The notes below the pieces were generated by a model. That model ran no database searches. It was not told the DNA's origin and worked only from the letters and a program-made list of their open reading frames with translations. This document shows positions 15,320-22,115 of a stretch of 22,115 bases of DNA, in pieces. Numbering within the stretch: the stretch's first letter is position 1; each line of letters begins with the position of its first letter. This DNA comes from Actinomycetes bacterium. GTDB taxonomy: Bacteria > Actinomycetota > Actinomycetes > Actinomycetales > Cellulomonadaceae. Where the stretch lies: assembly GCA_021793115.1 (NCBI GenBank), contig JAJYTJ010000055.1, positions 1 through 22,115 on the forward strand. The letters run 5' to 3'. The translations under genes and the position numbers were made by a program.

Positions 15320-15811
15320 GTGGCCCGCAGGGAGCAGGCCGGCACCCCGGCGCTCGTCGCGCTCGCCGCGGCCGGTGTGCCCCACACCGTGCACGCCTAC
15401 GAGCACGACCCGCGCACGCCGGCGGGGTACGGCCTCGAGGCCGCGACCGCGCTCGGCCTCGACCCGGAGCGCGTCTACAAGACGCTCGTCGCCGAGGTGG
15501 ACGGGCGGCTGGCGGTCGCCGTGGTGCCCGTCGCCGGCCACCTCGACCTCAAGGCGCTCGCCACGGCGCTGCGTGGCAAGCGCGCCGTGATGGCGCAGCG
15601 TCCGGACGCCGAGCGCGCCACGGGCTACGTCGCCGGCGGCATCTCGCCGCTCGGCCAGCGGACCGCGCTGCCCACGGCCGTCGACGAGACGGTCTACCTC
15701 TACGACGAGGTCTACGTCTCGGGCGGCCGGCGCGGGCTGGACATCGGGCTGGCGCCGGACGACCTCGTGCGCCTCACGGGCGCCGTCGTCGCCGACCTCG
15801 CGCGCGACTGA
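15320..15811 (+). CDS. ybaK: YbaK-type aminoacyl-tRNA deacylase
   Basis: A 163-residue editing enzyme that clears mischarged Cys-tRNA(Pro) in the YbaK/EbsC family. Seen: GTPALVALAAAGVPHTVHAYEHD at the N-terminus in two parts, the catalytic Lys54 in ERVYKTL, and GGISPLGQ, which shapes the active site. The length is normal. GTG at 15320 is chosen because family similarity starts a few residues later and it stands 5 bases after the VIT stop, implying co-transcription. The pairing with a metal transporter has no obvious functional reason. Confidence 0.9.
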   Translation: MARREQAGTPALVALAAAGVPHTVHAYEHDPRTPAGYGLEAATALGLDPERVYKTLVAEVDGRLAVAVVPVAGHLDLKALATALRGKRAVMAQRPDAERATGYVAGGISPLGQRTALPTAVDETVYLYDEVYVSGGRRGLDIGLAPDDLVRLTGAVVADLARD

Positions 15812-15856
15812 GCCCCCGCGTCAACCCGCGCGCCGGCCCCGCGTCAGCCTCGCTCG

Positions 15857-16816
15857 TCAGCCCCACGCGAGCGCCGAGCGCTGCGCCCAGTAGCGCTCCG
15901 GCGGCTCGGCCAGCGCGTCGACGTCCGGGCCGGGCGGCGTGCGCGGTGGCCGCGCGGCCAGGTTGGAGGCCAGCTGGCCGGGCGTGACCGCGCCCGACAG
16001 CACGAGGTCGACGAACGGCCGCTCCAGCGCCCGGGCGAGGGCGTAGGCGTCCGGCGCCTGCCCGTCCCGCTCCGCCTGCGCCAGCACGGCCCCCTCGCCA
16101 CCCCCGGCGGTGAGCCGGCCGTTGGCGAGGGCCTCCTTGACCACGACGAGCCAGCCGGCGCCATGCGCGCGCGCGAGCGCCGGCCCGGCCGACTGCTCCA
16201 GCAGGTTCCACGTCGCCTGCACCGCCGCGTACGGCGCCCCCGGCAGGCGCAGCGCCCGGTCCACGACCTCGCCCTGGCGCGGGCCGCTCGTCGAGAAGCC
16301 GACGCGGACGCCGGCCGCGGCGATCTCGGCCATCCGCGCGAGGATCCCGGCGTCGGACAGCGCGGGGCTGTCCACAGTGACCGAGTGCACCAGGTAGATG
16401 TCCGGCGGGCCGCCGAGCGCCTCGATCGTCTGTGGCCACTGCTCGTCGAGCATCGCGACGGAGTGCTCCTTGACCTCGTGCACCGCCGCGTCCATGCGGA
16501 ACTCGCCCACGTAGCGGTAGCCCCACTTGCTGCCGACGACGAGCCGCGCCCGCCGGCCCGGGTGGGCCGCGAGCCACGAGCCGAGGAACCGCTCCGACAG
16601 GCCGTACGAGCGCGCGCAGTCGACGTACCGGACGCCCGCGTCCCACGCGGCGTCGAGCACCTCGTGCGTGCGCGCCTCCATGGCGTCCACCGTCCGCAGC
16701 GACGGCAGGTCGTCGGCCCGCCCGAGCGTGATGTACGCCGGACGCCCCAGCGCCGCCAGCCCCAGCCCCAGGCGCGGGACGCCGGGCGCAGCCAGGGGGC
16801 CGCCCACGAGTGCCAT
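15857..16816 (-). CDS. Aldo/keto reductase
   Basis: A 319-residue TIM-barrel NAD(P)H oxidoreductase. The catalytic tetrad is complete: D66 (YVDCARSYG), Y71, K97 (VVGSKWGYRY) and H144 (IYLVHSVT). It opens with the usual beta-hairpin (LGLGLAALGRPAYI). The later NLLEQSAG and VVVKEALANGRL match the cofactor-side strands. The substrate is unknown. ATG at 16816 is preceded by GGAGGGAG within the palindrome CCCTCCGGAGGG (16827-16838), which might partly hide the ribosome site. It is transcribed divergently from the YggS-type gene. Confidence 0.9.
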   Translation of the reverse strand: MALVGGPLAAPGVPRLGLGLAALGRPAYITLGRADDLPSLRTVDAMEARTHEVLDAAWDAGVRYVDCARSYGLSERFLGSWLAAHPGRRARLVVGSKWGYRYVGEFRMDAAVHEVKEHSVAMLDEQWPQTIEALGGPPDIYLVHSVTVDSPALSDAGILARMAEIAAAGVRVGFSTSGPRQGEVVDRALRLPGAPYAAVQATWNLLEQSAGPALARAHGAGWLVVVKEALANGRLTAGGGEGAVLAQAERDGQAPDAYALARALERPFVDLVLSGAVTPGQLASNLAARPPRTPPGPDVDALAEPPERYWAQRSALAWG

Positions 16817-16853
16817 GCGCTGCGCTCCCTCCGGAGGGTGCCGTTGCGCCGCG

Positions 16854-16859
16854 AGCCTA
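16854..16859 (-). promoter_or_regulatory. -10 box of aldo/keto reductase gene
   Basis: TAGGCT on the minus strand, 37 bases before the ATG. Unlike most boxes here it leaves a roughly 30-base leader carrying a ribosome site. Confidence 0.5.
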
Positions 16860-16906
16860 GTGGCCGGTGGTCACGGACCGCGCGGTCGCCGGGCCGCGCC
16901 GCCCGC

Positions 16907-16912
16907 TACCGT
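16907..16912 (+). promoter_or_regulatory. Leaderless -10 box of yggS
   Basis: TACCGT lies 8 bases before the GTG at 16921. It supports that start over the in-frame GTG at 16867, which lies upstream of the box. Confidence 0.5.
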
Positions 16913-16920
16913 TGCCGTTC

Positions 16921-17637
16921 GTGGACGACGAGCTGCGCACCCGGCTGGCCGCCGTCCACGCCCGGATCGACCGCGCGGCGGAGCAGGCCGGGCGCCTCCC
17001 CACCGACGTCGCGCTGCTCCTGGCCACCAAGACGCAGGACGCCCCGACGATCCGCGCCGCGGTGGCGGCCCACCGCGCGCTCGACGTCCCGCGGCGCCTG
17101 CTGCTCGGGGAGAACCGGGTGCAGGAGATGGTCGCCAAGGGACCCGCGCTGGCCGACCTCGGCCTCGCCTACCACCTCATCGGCCCGCTCCAGGCGAACA
17201 AGGTGAACGCGGCGCTGCGGTGGGCGGACGCCGTCGACGCGGTCGAGTCGGCCGAGCTGGCCCACCGCCTGGGCGAGCGCCGGGCCGGGCGCGCCCCGCT
17301 CGACGTCATGGTGCAGGTCAACGTCACGGGCGAGGAGTCCAAGCACGGTGTCGCGCCCCGGGGTGCCGCGAGCCTCGCCGCCGCCGTCGCCGCCGAGCCG
17401 GGGCTACGCCTCGTGGGGTTCCAGACGATCGGCGCCCGCAGCGACGACCCGCTCGTGGTGTGCGCGGGGTTCGCCGCGCTGCGCGCCGTGCGCGACGACG
17501 TGCTCGCCTCGGGCGCGCCCGGCACGGCGGCCGCGGTGGAGCTGTCCATGGGCATGACCGGCGACCTCGAGCACGCGGTCGCCGAGGGCGCGACGATCGT
17601 GCGCGTCGGCACCGCCGTGTTCGGGGCGCGGACCTGA
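16921..17637 (+). CDS. yggS: YggS/PROSC-type pyridoxal-phosphate homeostasis protein
   Basis: A 238-residue single-domain PLP-binding barrel. The PLP lysine is K37 in LLLATKTQ; LLGENRVQEM and YHLIGPLQANK follow, and the phosphate-binding end is LSMGMTGDLEHAVAEG with IVRVGTAVFGAR. Family members keep free PLP in balance and have no known catalysis. GTG at 16921 (MDDELRTRLAAVHARI) gives the family's usual N-terminal helix, and an upstream -10 box fits it. It ends three bases from the convergent lipoate-ligase gene, leaving no room for a terminator. Confidence 0.93.
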   Translation: MDDELRTRLAAVHARIDRAAEQAGRLPTDVALLLATKTQDAPTIRAAVAAHRALDVPRRLLLGENRVQEMVAKGPALADLGLAYHLIGPLQANKVNAALRWADAVDAVESAELAHRLGERRAGRAPLDVMVQVNVTGEESKHGVAPRGAASLAAAVAAEPGLRLVGFQTIGARSDDPLVVCAGFAALRAVRDDVLASGAPGTAAAVELSMGMTGDLEHAVAEGATIVRVGTAVFGART

Positions 17638-17640
17638 GGC

Positions 17641-18699
17641 TCAGGGCAGCCGGGCGGTCCAGGCGGGGCTCTCGAACTTCGCCACGCGCAGCTGCTGGGC
17701 GCGCGCGAGCTCGTCGGGCGTCAGCGCACCGTCCACCGTGCGGTAGCGGCCCCGGAAGTGGGCCTCGAACGCCTGGATGACGTCCTCGCGCGGCAGGTGC
17801 GTCTGGGACCGCACCGGGTCGACGCGCTTGCCCGAGCTGGCGGTGCCCTTGTCGGAGAGCTTCTCGCGGCCGATGCGCAGCACCTGGTTCATCTTGTCGG
17901 CGTCGATGTCGTAGGCCATCGTCACGTGGTGCAGCACCGCGCCGCCCACCAGGCGCTTCTGCGCGGAGCCGGCGATCTTGCCGGCCGGGGACGCGATGTC
18001 GTTGAGCCCCGTGAGGCTCGCCTGCACGTCGACGTCGGCGAGCGCACCGAGCACCCACTGGTTGAGGAAGGCGTAGGACTCCTCGTAGCTCAGCCCGTCG
18101 ACCAGGGACTCGGGCACGACGAGCGAGAACGTGATGCAGTTGCCGGCCTCCATGAACATGGCGCCGCCACCGGAGATGCGCCGCACCACGCGCACGCCGT
18201 ACCGCTCGGCCGCCTCGAGGTCGACCTCGTTGGACAGCGACTGGAACGAGCCGATGACCACCGCCGGGCTCTCCCACTCCCAGAACCGGAACGTCGGCCC
18301 GCGCCGCCCGGCGGCGAGCTCCTCGGTGAGCACCTGGTCGAGAGCGGTGTGCATGGACGGCGGCAGCACGCCCGGATCGAGGAACGTGAACTCGTGGTCC
18401 GCCCATGACGTGGACCGGCCGAGCGCGCGCCGCACCGCGATCGCGACGTCGCGGGTCGTCGCGCCGATCAGCTCGGCGCCCGGCAGCTCGGCGGCGATCC
18501 GCTCCTCGATCGCGGTCGTCAGCTGGCTCACCGTGCTCATCTCGGGCAGCCCGTCGAGCGCGCGGACCAGCACGTCGAGAACCTCGTCGGGCTCGGCGAA
18601 GAAGTCCCCGGAGACGACGACGTCCGCCAGGCGCCCGCCGGTCACCTCCAGGTCGACGACGACGAGCTTTCCCCCGGGGACCTTGTACGCACCGTGCAC
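17641..18699 (-). CDS. Lipoate-protein ligase family protein with N-terminal accessory domain
   Basis: A 352-residue protein. The catalytic LplA-like domain (about 100-330) shows RRISGGGA (173-180), MFMEAGNCITFS (181-192) and the key Lys241 in KIAGSAQKR. Lipoate ligases use ATP to attach lipoate to the E2 and H subunits of 2-oxoacid dehydrogenase and glycine cleavage complexes. Residues 1-95 (GGKLVVVDLEVTGG, LADVVVSGDFF) look like the accessory domain that E. coli LplA carries at its C-terminus and some archaea make as a separate LplB. So the order here appears permuted. GTG at 18699 stands 6 bases after a TAGAGT box. Octanoyl or another acyl transfer is the alternative. Confidence 0.83.
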   Translation of the reverse strand: MHGAYKVPGGKLVVVDLEVTGGRLADVVVSGDFFAEPDEVLDVLVRALDGLPEMSTVSQLTTAIEERIAAELPGAELIGATTRDVAIAVRRALGRSTSWADHEFTFLDPGVLPPSMHTALDQVLTEELAAGRRGPTFRFWEWESPAVVIGSFQSLSNEVDLEAAERYGVRVVRRISGGGAMFMEAGNCITFSLVVPESLVDGLSYEESYAFLNQWVLGALADVDVQASLTGLNDIASPAGKIAGSAQKRLVGGAVLHHVTMAYDIDADKMNQVLRIGREKLSDKGTASSGKRVDPVRSQTHLPREDVIQAFEAHFRGRYRTVDGALTPDELARAQQLRVAKFESPAWTARLP

Positions 18700-18705
18700 A
18701 CGGCC

Positions 18706-18711
18706 ACTCTA
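18706..18711 (-). promoter_or_regulatory. Leaderless -10 box of lipoate-ligase gene
   Basis: TAGAGT on the minus strand, 6 bases before the GTG start, inside the 30-base gap after the upstream gene. Confidence 0.5.
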
Positions 18712-18729
18712 GGCATGCCGGGGCGACGA

Positions 18730-19614
18730 CTAGCGCGCGGCCTGCACCGCGGCCAGCGCCCGGTCCTGGACCACCGCGGAGAGCCCGTCCGACCCGCCGA
18801 GCGTGCTGACGTTGTCCGTGGTCGAGGCGGTCCACGTGACGATCGCGTTGCCCACCAGCAGGTGCCCGCGGTAGCCGTTCCTCACCGTCGGCTGCCCCTG
18901 GATGGTCAGCTGCTGGACGATCGAGGGGTACAGCCCCGCACCCTCGATCGCGGGCTGGGTCACCCACTGCGTCCCCGTGCTGCCGCTGGCGTCGACCATC
19001 GTGTACGACGCGCACGCGTCCACCGTGCTGACGAGGGTCGCGAAGGCCCGCTGCGCCTCCACCGGCGAGGCCAGGAGCGTGACCTCCTGCCGGAACGTGA
19101 ACGCCGTGCCGCCCGTCCAGTCCCGGACCGCGAACGCCGCGGGCGGCTGGGCCACCACCGTGCGGGCCACCTGGCACGACGACGGGACGATCGCGGACCC
19201 GGTGGGCAGGCCCCAGCCGGGGGCCGGCGCCGTCGAGGGCACGATCGGCCCGACCGCCGTCGGGAGCGCGCCGGCGATCTGGTCCGCCGTCACGAACAGC
19301 GCCTGCGACGTGCCCGCGTCGAACACCATGGCCCGCCCCGGAGGGGTGGGGCCAGGCGCGACGTTCGACGTGGGCGACAGCGACGGGCTCGGGCCGAGCG
19401 TCGGCAGCAGGCTCGGCTCGATGACGGGTTCCGTGGGGCTCGGCGTGGGCGAGGACGTCGGGGAGGCTACCGCCGCGCGGCCGTCCCACGGGCGCCACAC
19501 GAGCAGCGCGAGCGCCACGACCACGATACCGGCGAGCAGCCACCACCAGGCAGCACGCGGGCGCGAGGGGGTCTCGTCGCTCCGCGGGGGCGTGGTGCTC
19601 CAGCCGCCGGACAA
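18730..19614 (-). CDS. Membrane-anchored extracytoplasmic protein, possibly PknH-sensor-like
   Basis: A 294-residue protein. A short cytoplasmic tail leads to one membrane helix (WWWLLAGIVVVALALLVW, 23-40), then a Pro/Ser/Thr-rich linker (about 50-92) with repeated SPTP-like steps, then an external domain of about 200 residues. That domain has just two cysteines, C147 (PSSCQVAR) and C201 (VDACASY), likely a disulfide. Its pattern (FRQEVTLLASPVEAQRAFATL in two parts, then DACASYTMV) resembles the extracellular sensor domain of PknH, but this is a tentative match. The ligand is unknown. The start is TTG at 19614, preceded by GAAGGGAG. It is 72 bases after cimA. Confidence 0.7.
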   Translation of the reverse strand: MSGGWSTTPPRSDETPSRPRAAWWWLLAGIVVVALALLVWRPWDGRAAVASPTSSPTPSPTEPVIEPSLLPTLGPSPSLSPTSNVAPGPTPPGRAMVFDAGTSQALFVTADQIAGALPTAVGPIVPSTAPAPGWGLPTGSAIVPSSCQVARTVVAQPPAAFAVRDWTGGTAFTFRQEVTLLASPVEAQRAFATLVSTVDACASYTMVDASGSTGTQWVTQPAIEGAGLYPSIVQQLTIQGQPTVRNGYRGHLLVGNAIVTWTASTTDNVSTLGGSDGLSAVVQDRALAAVQAAR

Positions 19615-19686
19615 CGCCTGCTCCCTTCTCGTGCCACTGGCAAGGCTATGCGCCCGCGCCCGGTGATGCGAAGCGCGGTGCCGGCG

Positions 19687-21282
19687 TCAGCGGGGTGGGA
19701 CCCCCAGGTGGTGCAGGCCCCAGATCGCCGAGTCGGTCAGCGCCTCCCAGGACGCCTCGATGACGTTCGGGCCGACGCCGACCGTCATCCACGTCGTCGT
19801 GCCGTCGCTCGTCTCGATGAGGACCCTCGTGGTGGCGTCCGTGCCGTGCTGCGTGTCGAGGATCCGCACCTTGAAGTCGATGAGGACGAACGCCTCGAGC
19901 TCCGGGTAGACGCGGACGAGCGCCCGGCGCAGCGCCTGGTCGAGGGCGTTGACCGGGCCGTTGCCCTCGCCCGTGCTGACGATCCGCTCGCCGCCCGCGG
20001 TGAGCTTGACGGTGGCCTCGGCGAGCGCCGGGGTGCCCCGGCCGCCGCGGCGCTCGACGATGGTGCGCCACGACTCCACCGTGAAGTAGCTCGGCCGCCC
20101 GCCCGCCGCCTCCTCGAGGAGCAGCAGCTCGAAGCTGGCGTCCGCCGCCTCGTACGTGTAGCCGTTCGCCTCGGCGTCCTTCACCCGGTTGGCCACGCGC
20201 GTGAGCACCTCGGGTCGGCCCGAGAGGTCGAAGCCGAGCTCGCGGCCCTTGAGCTCCACGGAGGCGCGGCCGGCCATCTCGGAGACGAGCATGCGCATGT
20301 CGTTGCCGACGTTGGCGGGGTCCGTGTGCTGGTACAGGTCGGGGTCCACCCGGATGGCGCTGGCGTGCAGGCCGGCCTTGTGCGCGAAGGCGCTGGTTCC
20401 GACGTAGGGCTGGCGCGCGAACGGCGAGATGTTGGTGATCTCGCTGATGGCGTGCGCGGTGCGCGTGAGGTCGCGCAGGCCGCCGCCGTCCACCGCGTGG
20501 AGCACCGGGCGGCCGTACTTCAGCTCGAGGTTCGCGACGACGGTCAGCAGGTCGGCGTTCCCCGTGCGCTCGCCGTACCCGTTGACGGTGCCCTGCACGT
20601 GCGTGGCGCCGGCGTCCACGGCGGCGAGCGTGTTGGCCACCGCGCACCCGGAGTCGTTGTGCGCGTGCATCCCCAGCACGGCGTGCGGTCCCACCGCGGC
20701 GCGCACTGCCGTGACGATCTCGCCCACGCCGCGGGGCAGCATGCCGCCGTTGGTGTCGCACAGCGCGACGACCTCCGCGCCCGACTCGAAGGACGCGCGC
20801 ACCGCCGCCAGCGCGAAGTCCTCGTCGTAGCGGTAGCCGTCGAAGAAGTGCTCCACGTCGACGACCACCCGGCGGCCCTCCAGCACGAGGAACGACACGG
20901 TGTCGCGGATCATCGCGAGGGCCTCGTCCCTCGTCGTGCGCAGCGCCCGCTCGACGTGACGGATGTCGCTCTTGGCGACCAGCGTGACGATCGGCGTCTC
21001 GGCGTCGACGAGCGCCCGCACCTGCGGGTCGTCGACGGCGCGGACGCCCGCCTTGCGCGTGGCGCCGAACGCCGCGAGCTCGGCGTTCTTGAGGTCGAGC
21101 TCCTTGGCGGCGCGCTTGAAGAACTCGGTGTCCTTGGGCACCGCGCCGGGCCAGCCCCCCTCGATGACGCCCATGCCGAGGTCGTCGAGGAGCGCGGTGA
21201 TGAGCAGCTTGTCGGTGACCGAGAGGTTGATCCCCTCCTGCTGGGCACCGTCGCGCAGCGTGGTGTCGTAGACCTGGAACAA
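19687..21282 (-). CDS. cimA: Citramalate synthase
   Basis: A 531-residue enzyme of the isopropylmalate/homocitrate synthase group. It condenses pyruvate and acetyl-CoA to (R)-citramalate, the entry to isoleucine that bypasses threonine. Seen: [13 protein letters not shown] (5-17; R10, D11), the metal motif HAHND (206-210), and [12 protein letters not shown]. The C-terminal 150 residues form the LeuA-type dimer domain for feedback control ([24 protein letters not shown]). The length and the AQQEG variant favour CimA over LeuA. TTG at 21282 is chosen: AAGGAG stands 8 bases upstream and the next residues start the barrel. An attenuator lies 60 bases further up. Confidence 0.92.
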   Translation of the reverse strand: MFQVYDTTLRDGAQQEGINLSVTDKLLITALLDDLGMGVIEGGWPGAVPKDTEFFKRAAKELDLKNAELAAFGATRKAGVRAVDDPQVRALVDAETPIVTLVAKSDIRHVERALRTTRDEALAMIRDTVSFLVLEGRRVVVDVEHFFDGYRYDEDFALAAVRASFESGAEVVALCDTNGGMLPRGVGEIVTAVRAAVGPHAVLGMHAHNDSGCAVANTLAAVDAGATHVQGTVNGYGERTGNADLLTVVANLELKYGRPVLHAVDGGGLRDLTRTAHAISEITNISPFARQPYVGTSAFAHKAGLHASAIRVDPDLYQHTDPANVGNDMRMLVSEMAGRASVELKGRELGFDLSGRPEVLTRVANRVKDAEANGYTYEAADASFELLLLEEAAGGRPSYFTVESWRTIVERRGGRGTPALAEATVKLTAGGERIVSTGEGNGPVNALDQALRRALVRVYPELEAFVLIDFKVRILDTQHGTDATTRVLIETSDGTTTWMTVGVGPNVIEASWEALTDSAIWGLHHLGVPPR

Positions 21283-21341
21283 CGGATCTGCTCCTTCGTC
21301 GGGACGTCGCGGGACGGGCGAGGGGTGGTACCCGGTACAAC

Positions 21342-21370
21342 AAAAAGACCCCCCGTGGTACGGGAGGTCT
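21342..21370 (-). terminator. Attenuator terminator upstream of cimA
   Basis: On the minus strand AGACC-T-CCCGT pairs with ACGGG-G-GGTCT (one wobble) around loop ACC, followed directly by a T-run (21346-21342). It is the most canonical intrinsic terminator in the window and lies 60 bases before the cimA start, so it must control cimA from its leader. Confidence 0.88.
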
Positions 21371-21431
21371 GCGCGCCGGCGGGTGGGCCGACGCGCTAGC
21401 CGATAATCAGCGAGTACTGATGCACGGACCC
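21365..21431 (-). promoter_or_regulatory. cimA leader: competing hairpins of an attenuator
   Basis: Reading 5' to 3' on the minus strand: ATCAG (21421-21417) pairs with CTGAT (21410-21406). Then GCGCGTCGGC (21396-21387) pairs with GCCGGCGCGC (21380-21371) around CCACCC. GGGTCCGTGC (21431-21422) can instead pair with GCGCAGACCT (21374-21365) at 9 of 10 positions, using the base of the second hairpin and the 5' arm of the terminator. That is an antiterminator layout. Pairings are seen; the switch is inferred. Confidence 0.65.
21396..21425 (-). CDS. Putative cimA leader peptide
   Basis: GTG at 21425 opens a nine-residue frame, MHQYSLIIG, ending in TAG at 21398-21396, which sits at the base of the second leader hairpin. 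It has adjacent Ile codons, ATT then ATC; ATT is rare in this GC-rich genome. A ribosome waiting there for Ile-tRNA would cover the 5' arm of the hairpin at 21371-21396. The same frame could start at GTG 21443. An overlapping ATG frame (MGPCISTR) is the alternative. No ribosome site is visible; the leader may be read from near its 5' end after the TAGGTT box at 21445-21450. Confidence 0.5.
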   Translation of the reverse strand: MHQYSLIIG

Positions 21432-21444
21432 ATGGTGACACACG

Positions 21445-21450
21445 AACCTA
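21445..21450 (-). promoter_or_regulatory. Possible -10 box of cimA leader transcript
   Basis: TAGGTT on the minus strand, 14 bases before the ATG at 21434-21432 region and 20 before the GTG at 21425. No clear -35 is seen. Confidence 0.4.
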
Positions 21451-21609
21451 CGGTCGCGTAACCCGCGTCCGCGGCGCGGACACCCCGGGGCTCCCGAGGG
21501 CGCCGCGGGTGCCCGAGCCGGGCGGTGGCGCCGGGCGGCGCGCCGCCGTCCAGCCGCCTGGCGCCTCGCGCCGGTGGCACTCCACCTCCCCGACCGCCGG
21601 CTCCACGCG

Positions 21610-21684
21610 CGACGGCGCCCCGACTGGCCTTTCCGCGGGCGACGGCGCCCTGACTGGCCTATCCGCGGGCGACGGCGCCCTGAC
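21610..21684 (+). repeat. 30-bp tandem repeat, about 2.5 copies
   Basis: Units at 21610-21639 and 21640-21669 differ at two positions, and a third copy breaks off near 21684. The core is CGACGGCGCCC followed by TGACTGGCCT. In one plus-strand frame it would give DGALTGLSAG repeats. This region (21451-22115) has no recognised gene. Confidence 0.85.
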
Positions 21685-21847
21685 GAGCGGGTCGACGACA
21701 GCAGCAGCGCGCTACAACGCCCCGCTCGGCTACGACGCCGGCCAGGGCGCCCTCGCGCGCGGATGGCGACAGGGTCGGGCGCGGTGGGGGTGGCACGGAC
21801 TCGGTGGGATGAGACTCGCCGCGAGCCGGCAGGCCACGGCCGCCCGG

Positions 21848-21901
21848 GGGGAAGGGCGGTGCGCCGGGTCGCCAGGGGAAGGGCGGTGCGCCGGGTCGCC
21901 A
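21848..21901 (+). repeat. 27-bp exact tandem duplication
   Basis: Positions 21848-21874 and 21875-21901 are identical (GGGGAAGGGCGGTGCG start, ending GGGTCGCCA). Confidence 0.9.
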
Positions 21902-21920
21902 CGGAGGCGGGCGCTCCGCA

Positions 21921-21992
21921 GAGACGAGATGCGCCGGGGAGACGAGGTGCGCCGCGGAGACGAGACAGGCCATGGAGGCGAGGGGTACCGGA
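21921..21992 (+). repeat. 18-bp degenerate tandem repeat, four copies
   Basis: Units start at 21921, 21939, 21957 and 21975, the first being GAGACGAGATGCGCCGGG. The first two are close; the last two drift toward the 14-bp repeat that follows. Confidence 0.75.
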
Positions 21993-22004
21993 GGCGGAGG
22001 CGGG

Positions 22005-22115
22005 GCACCGGAGGCGAGGCACCGGAGGCGAGGCACCGGAGGCGAGGCACCGGAGGCGAGGCACCAGAGGCGGGGCACCGGAGGCGAGGCACCGGAGGCG
22101 AGGCACCAGAGGCGG
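22005..22115 (+). repeat. 14-bp tandem repeat, eight copies to the window edge
   Basis: Unit GCACCGGAGGCGAG repeats without gaps from 22005; the fifth and eighth copies carry CACCAGAGGCGG. The array continues past the window. Because 14 is not a multiple of three, it shifts frame with each unit, which argues against protein coding in this part. Confidence 0.95.

Noticed and set aside
21321..21335. T-box-like AGGGGTGGTACCC on the plus strand
   Set aside because: No stem I, no terminator with a T-run and no gene downstream on that strand. The adjacent terminator works only on the minus strand.
18694..21399. A 901-codon plus-strand open frame
   Set aside because: It is antisense to the well-supported cimA and membrane-protein genes, and its Arg/Val/Asp/His-rich content is typical of a shadow frame.
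21396..22106. A 236-codon minus-strand frame upstream of cimA
   Set aside because: Arg/Pro-rich product made of the repeat units; it ends inside the leader hairpin and has no family similarity.
22005..22115. CRISPR-like array
   Set aside because: Units are 14 bases, directly adjoining, with no spacers and no cas genes.

Overview
The window is about 22 kb of very GC-rich DNA from an actinobacterium. The grounds are strong G/C bias at third codon positions, a SigR/RsrA redox pair, the small actinobacterial ribosomal protein bL37, a DtxR/IdeR-type iron box, many GTG starts and many genes with a TAnnnT -10 box only 5-8 bases before the start codon. Gene content and order (aroA-rsgA-hisN, citramalate synthase, DUF4097 with PadR) suggest the Cellulomonadaceae or a relative, but that placement is inference. 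The window is mostly housekeeping chromosome. I see no phage, transposase, integrase, CRISPR array, tRNA or rRNA.

Layout. Positions 1-940 (minus): the start of a PadR-type regulator, a DUF4097 protein translationally coupled to it, and a palindromic operator/promoter. Positions 986-3509: a PilT-type ATPase (minus), the 24-residue bL37 gene (plus) with its terminator, and the rsrA-sigR pair (minus) with one leaderless and one SigR-type promoter. Positions 3510-7184 (plus): a DoxX-like membrane protein, aroA, rsgA and hisN. Positions 7243-11750 (minus): HAD hydrolase, gltX, rnhA, an FAH-family hydrolase and a methyltransferase. Positions 12021-15811 (plus): a Ski2-like DEAD/DEAH helicase, then a VIT-family transporter under an iron box coupled to a YbaK-type deacylase. 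Positions 15857-17637: an aldo/keto reductase (minus) divergent from a YggS-type PLP protein (plus). Positions 17641-21450 (minus): a lipoate-ligase family protein, a membrane-anchored extracytoplasmic protein and cimA with a leader attenuator. Positions 21451-22115: no convincing gene, four different tandem-repeat blocks.

How parts work together. SigR/RsrA is a thiol-oxidative-stress switch that appears to feed back on its own promoter. The VIT transporter seems tied to iron status. The cimA leader has the parts of a ribosome-mediated attenuator: a short ORF ending in Leu-Ile-Ile-Gly, a competing hairpin, a possible antiterminator pairing and a terminator with a T-run. Citramalate synthase starts a route to isoleucine, so control by Ile-tRNA would make sense.

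The most interesting non-coding signals are the cimA attenuator, a perfect 31-bp inverted repeat after gltX that shares a 19-nt-period sequence with the repeat array before the helicase, the iron box beside a VIT protein that seems to lack its metal-binding loop, and a SigR-type promoter placed to make an N-terminally extended SigR. I did not find a clearly new multi-gene system.
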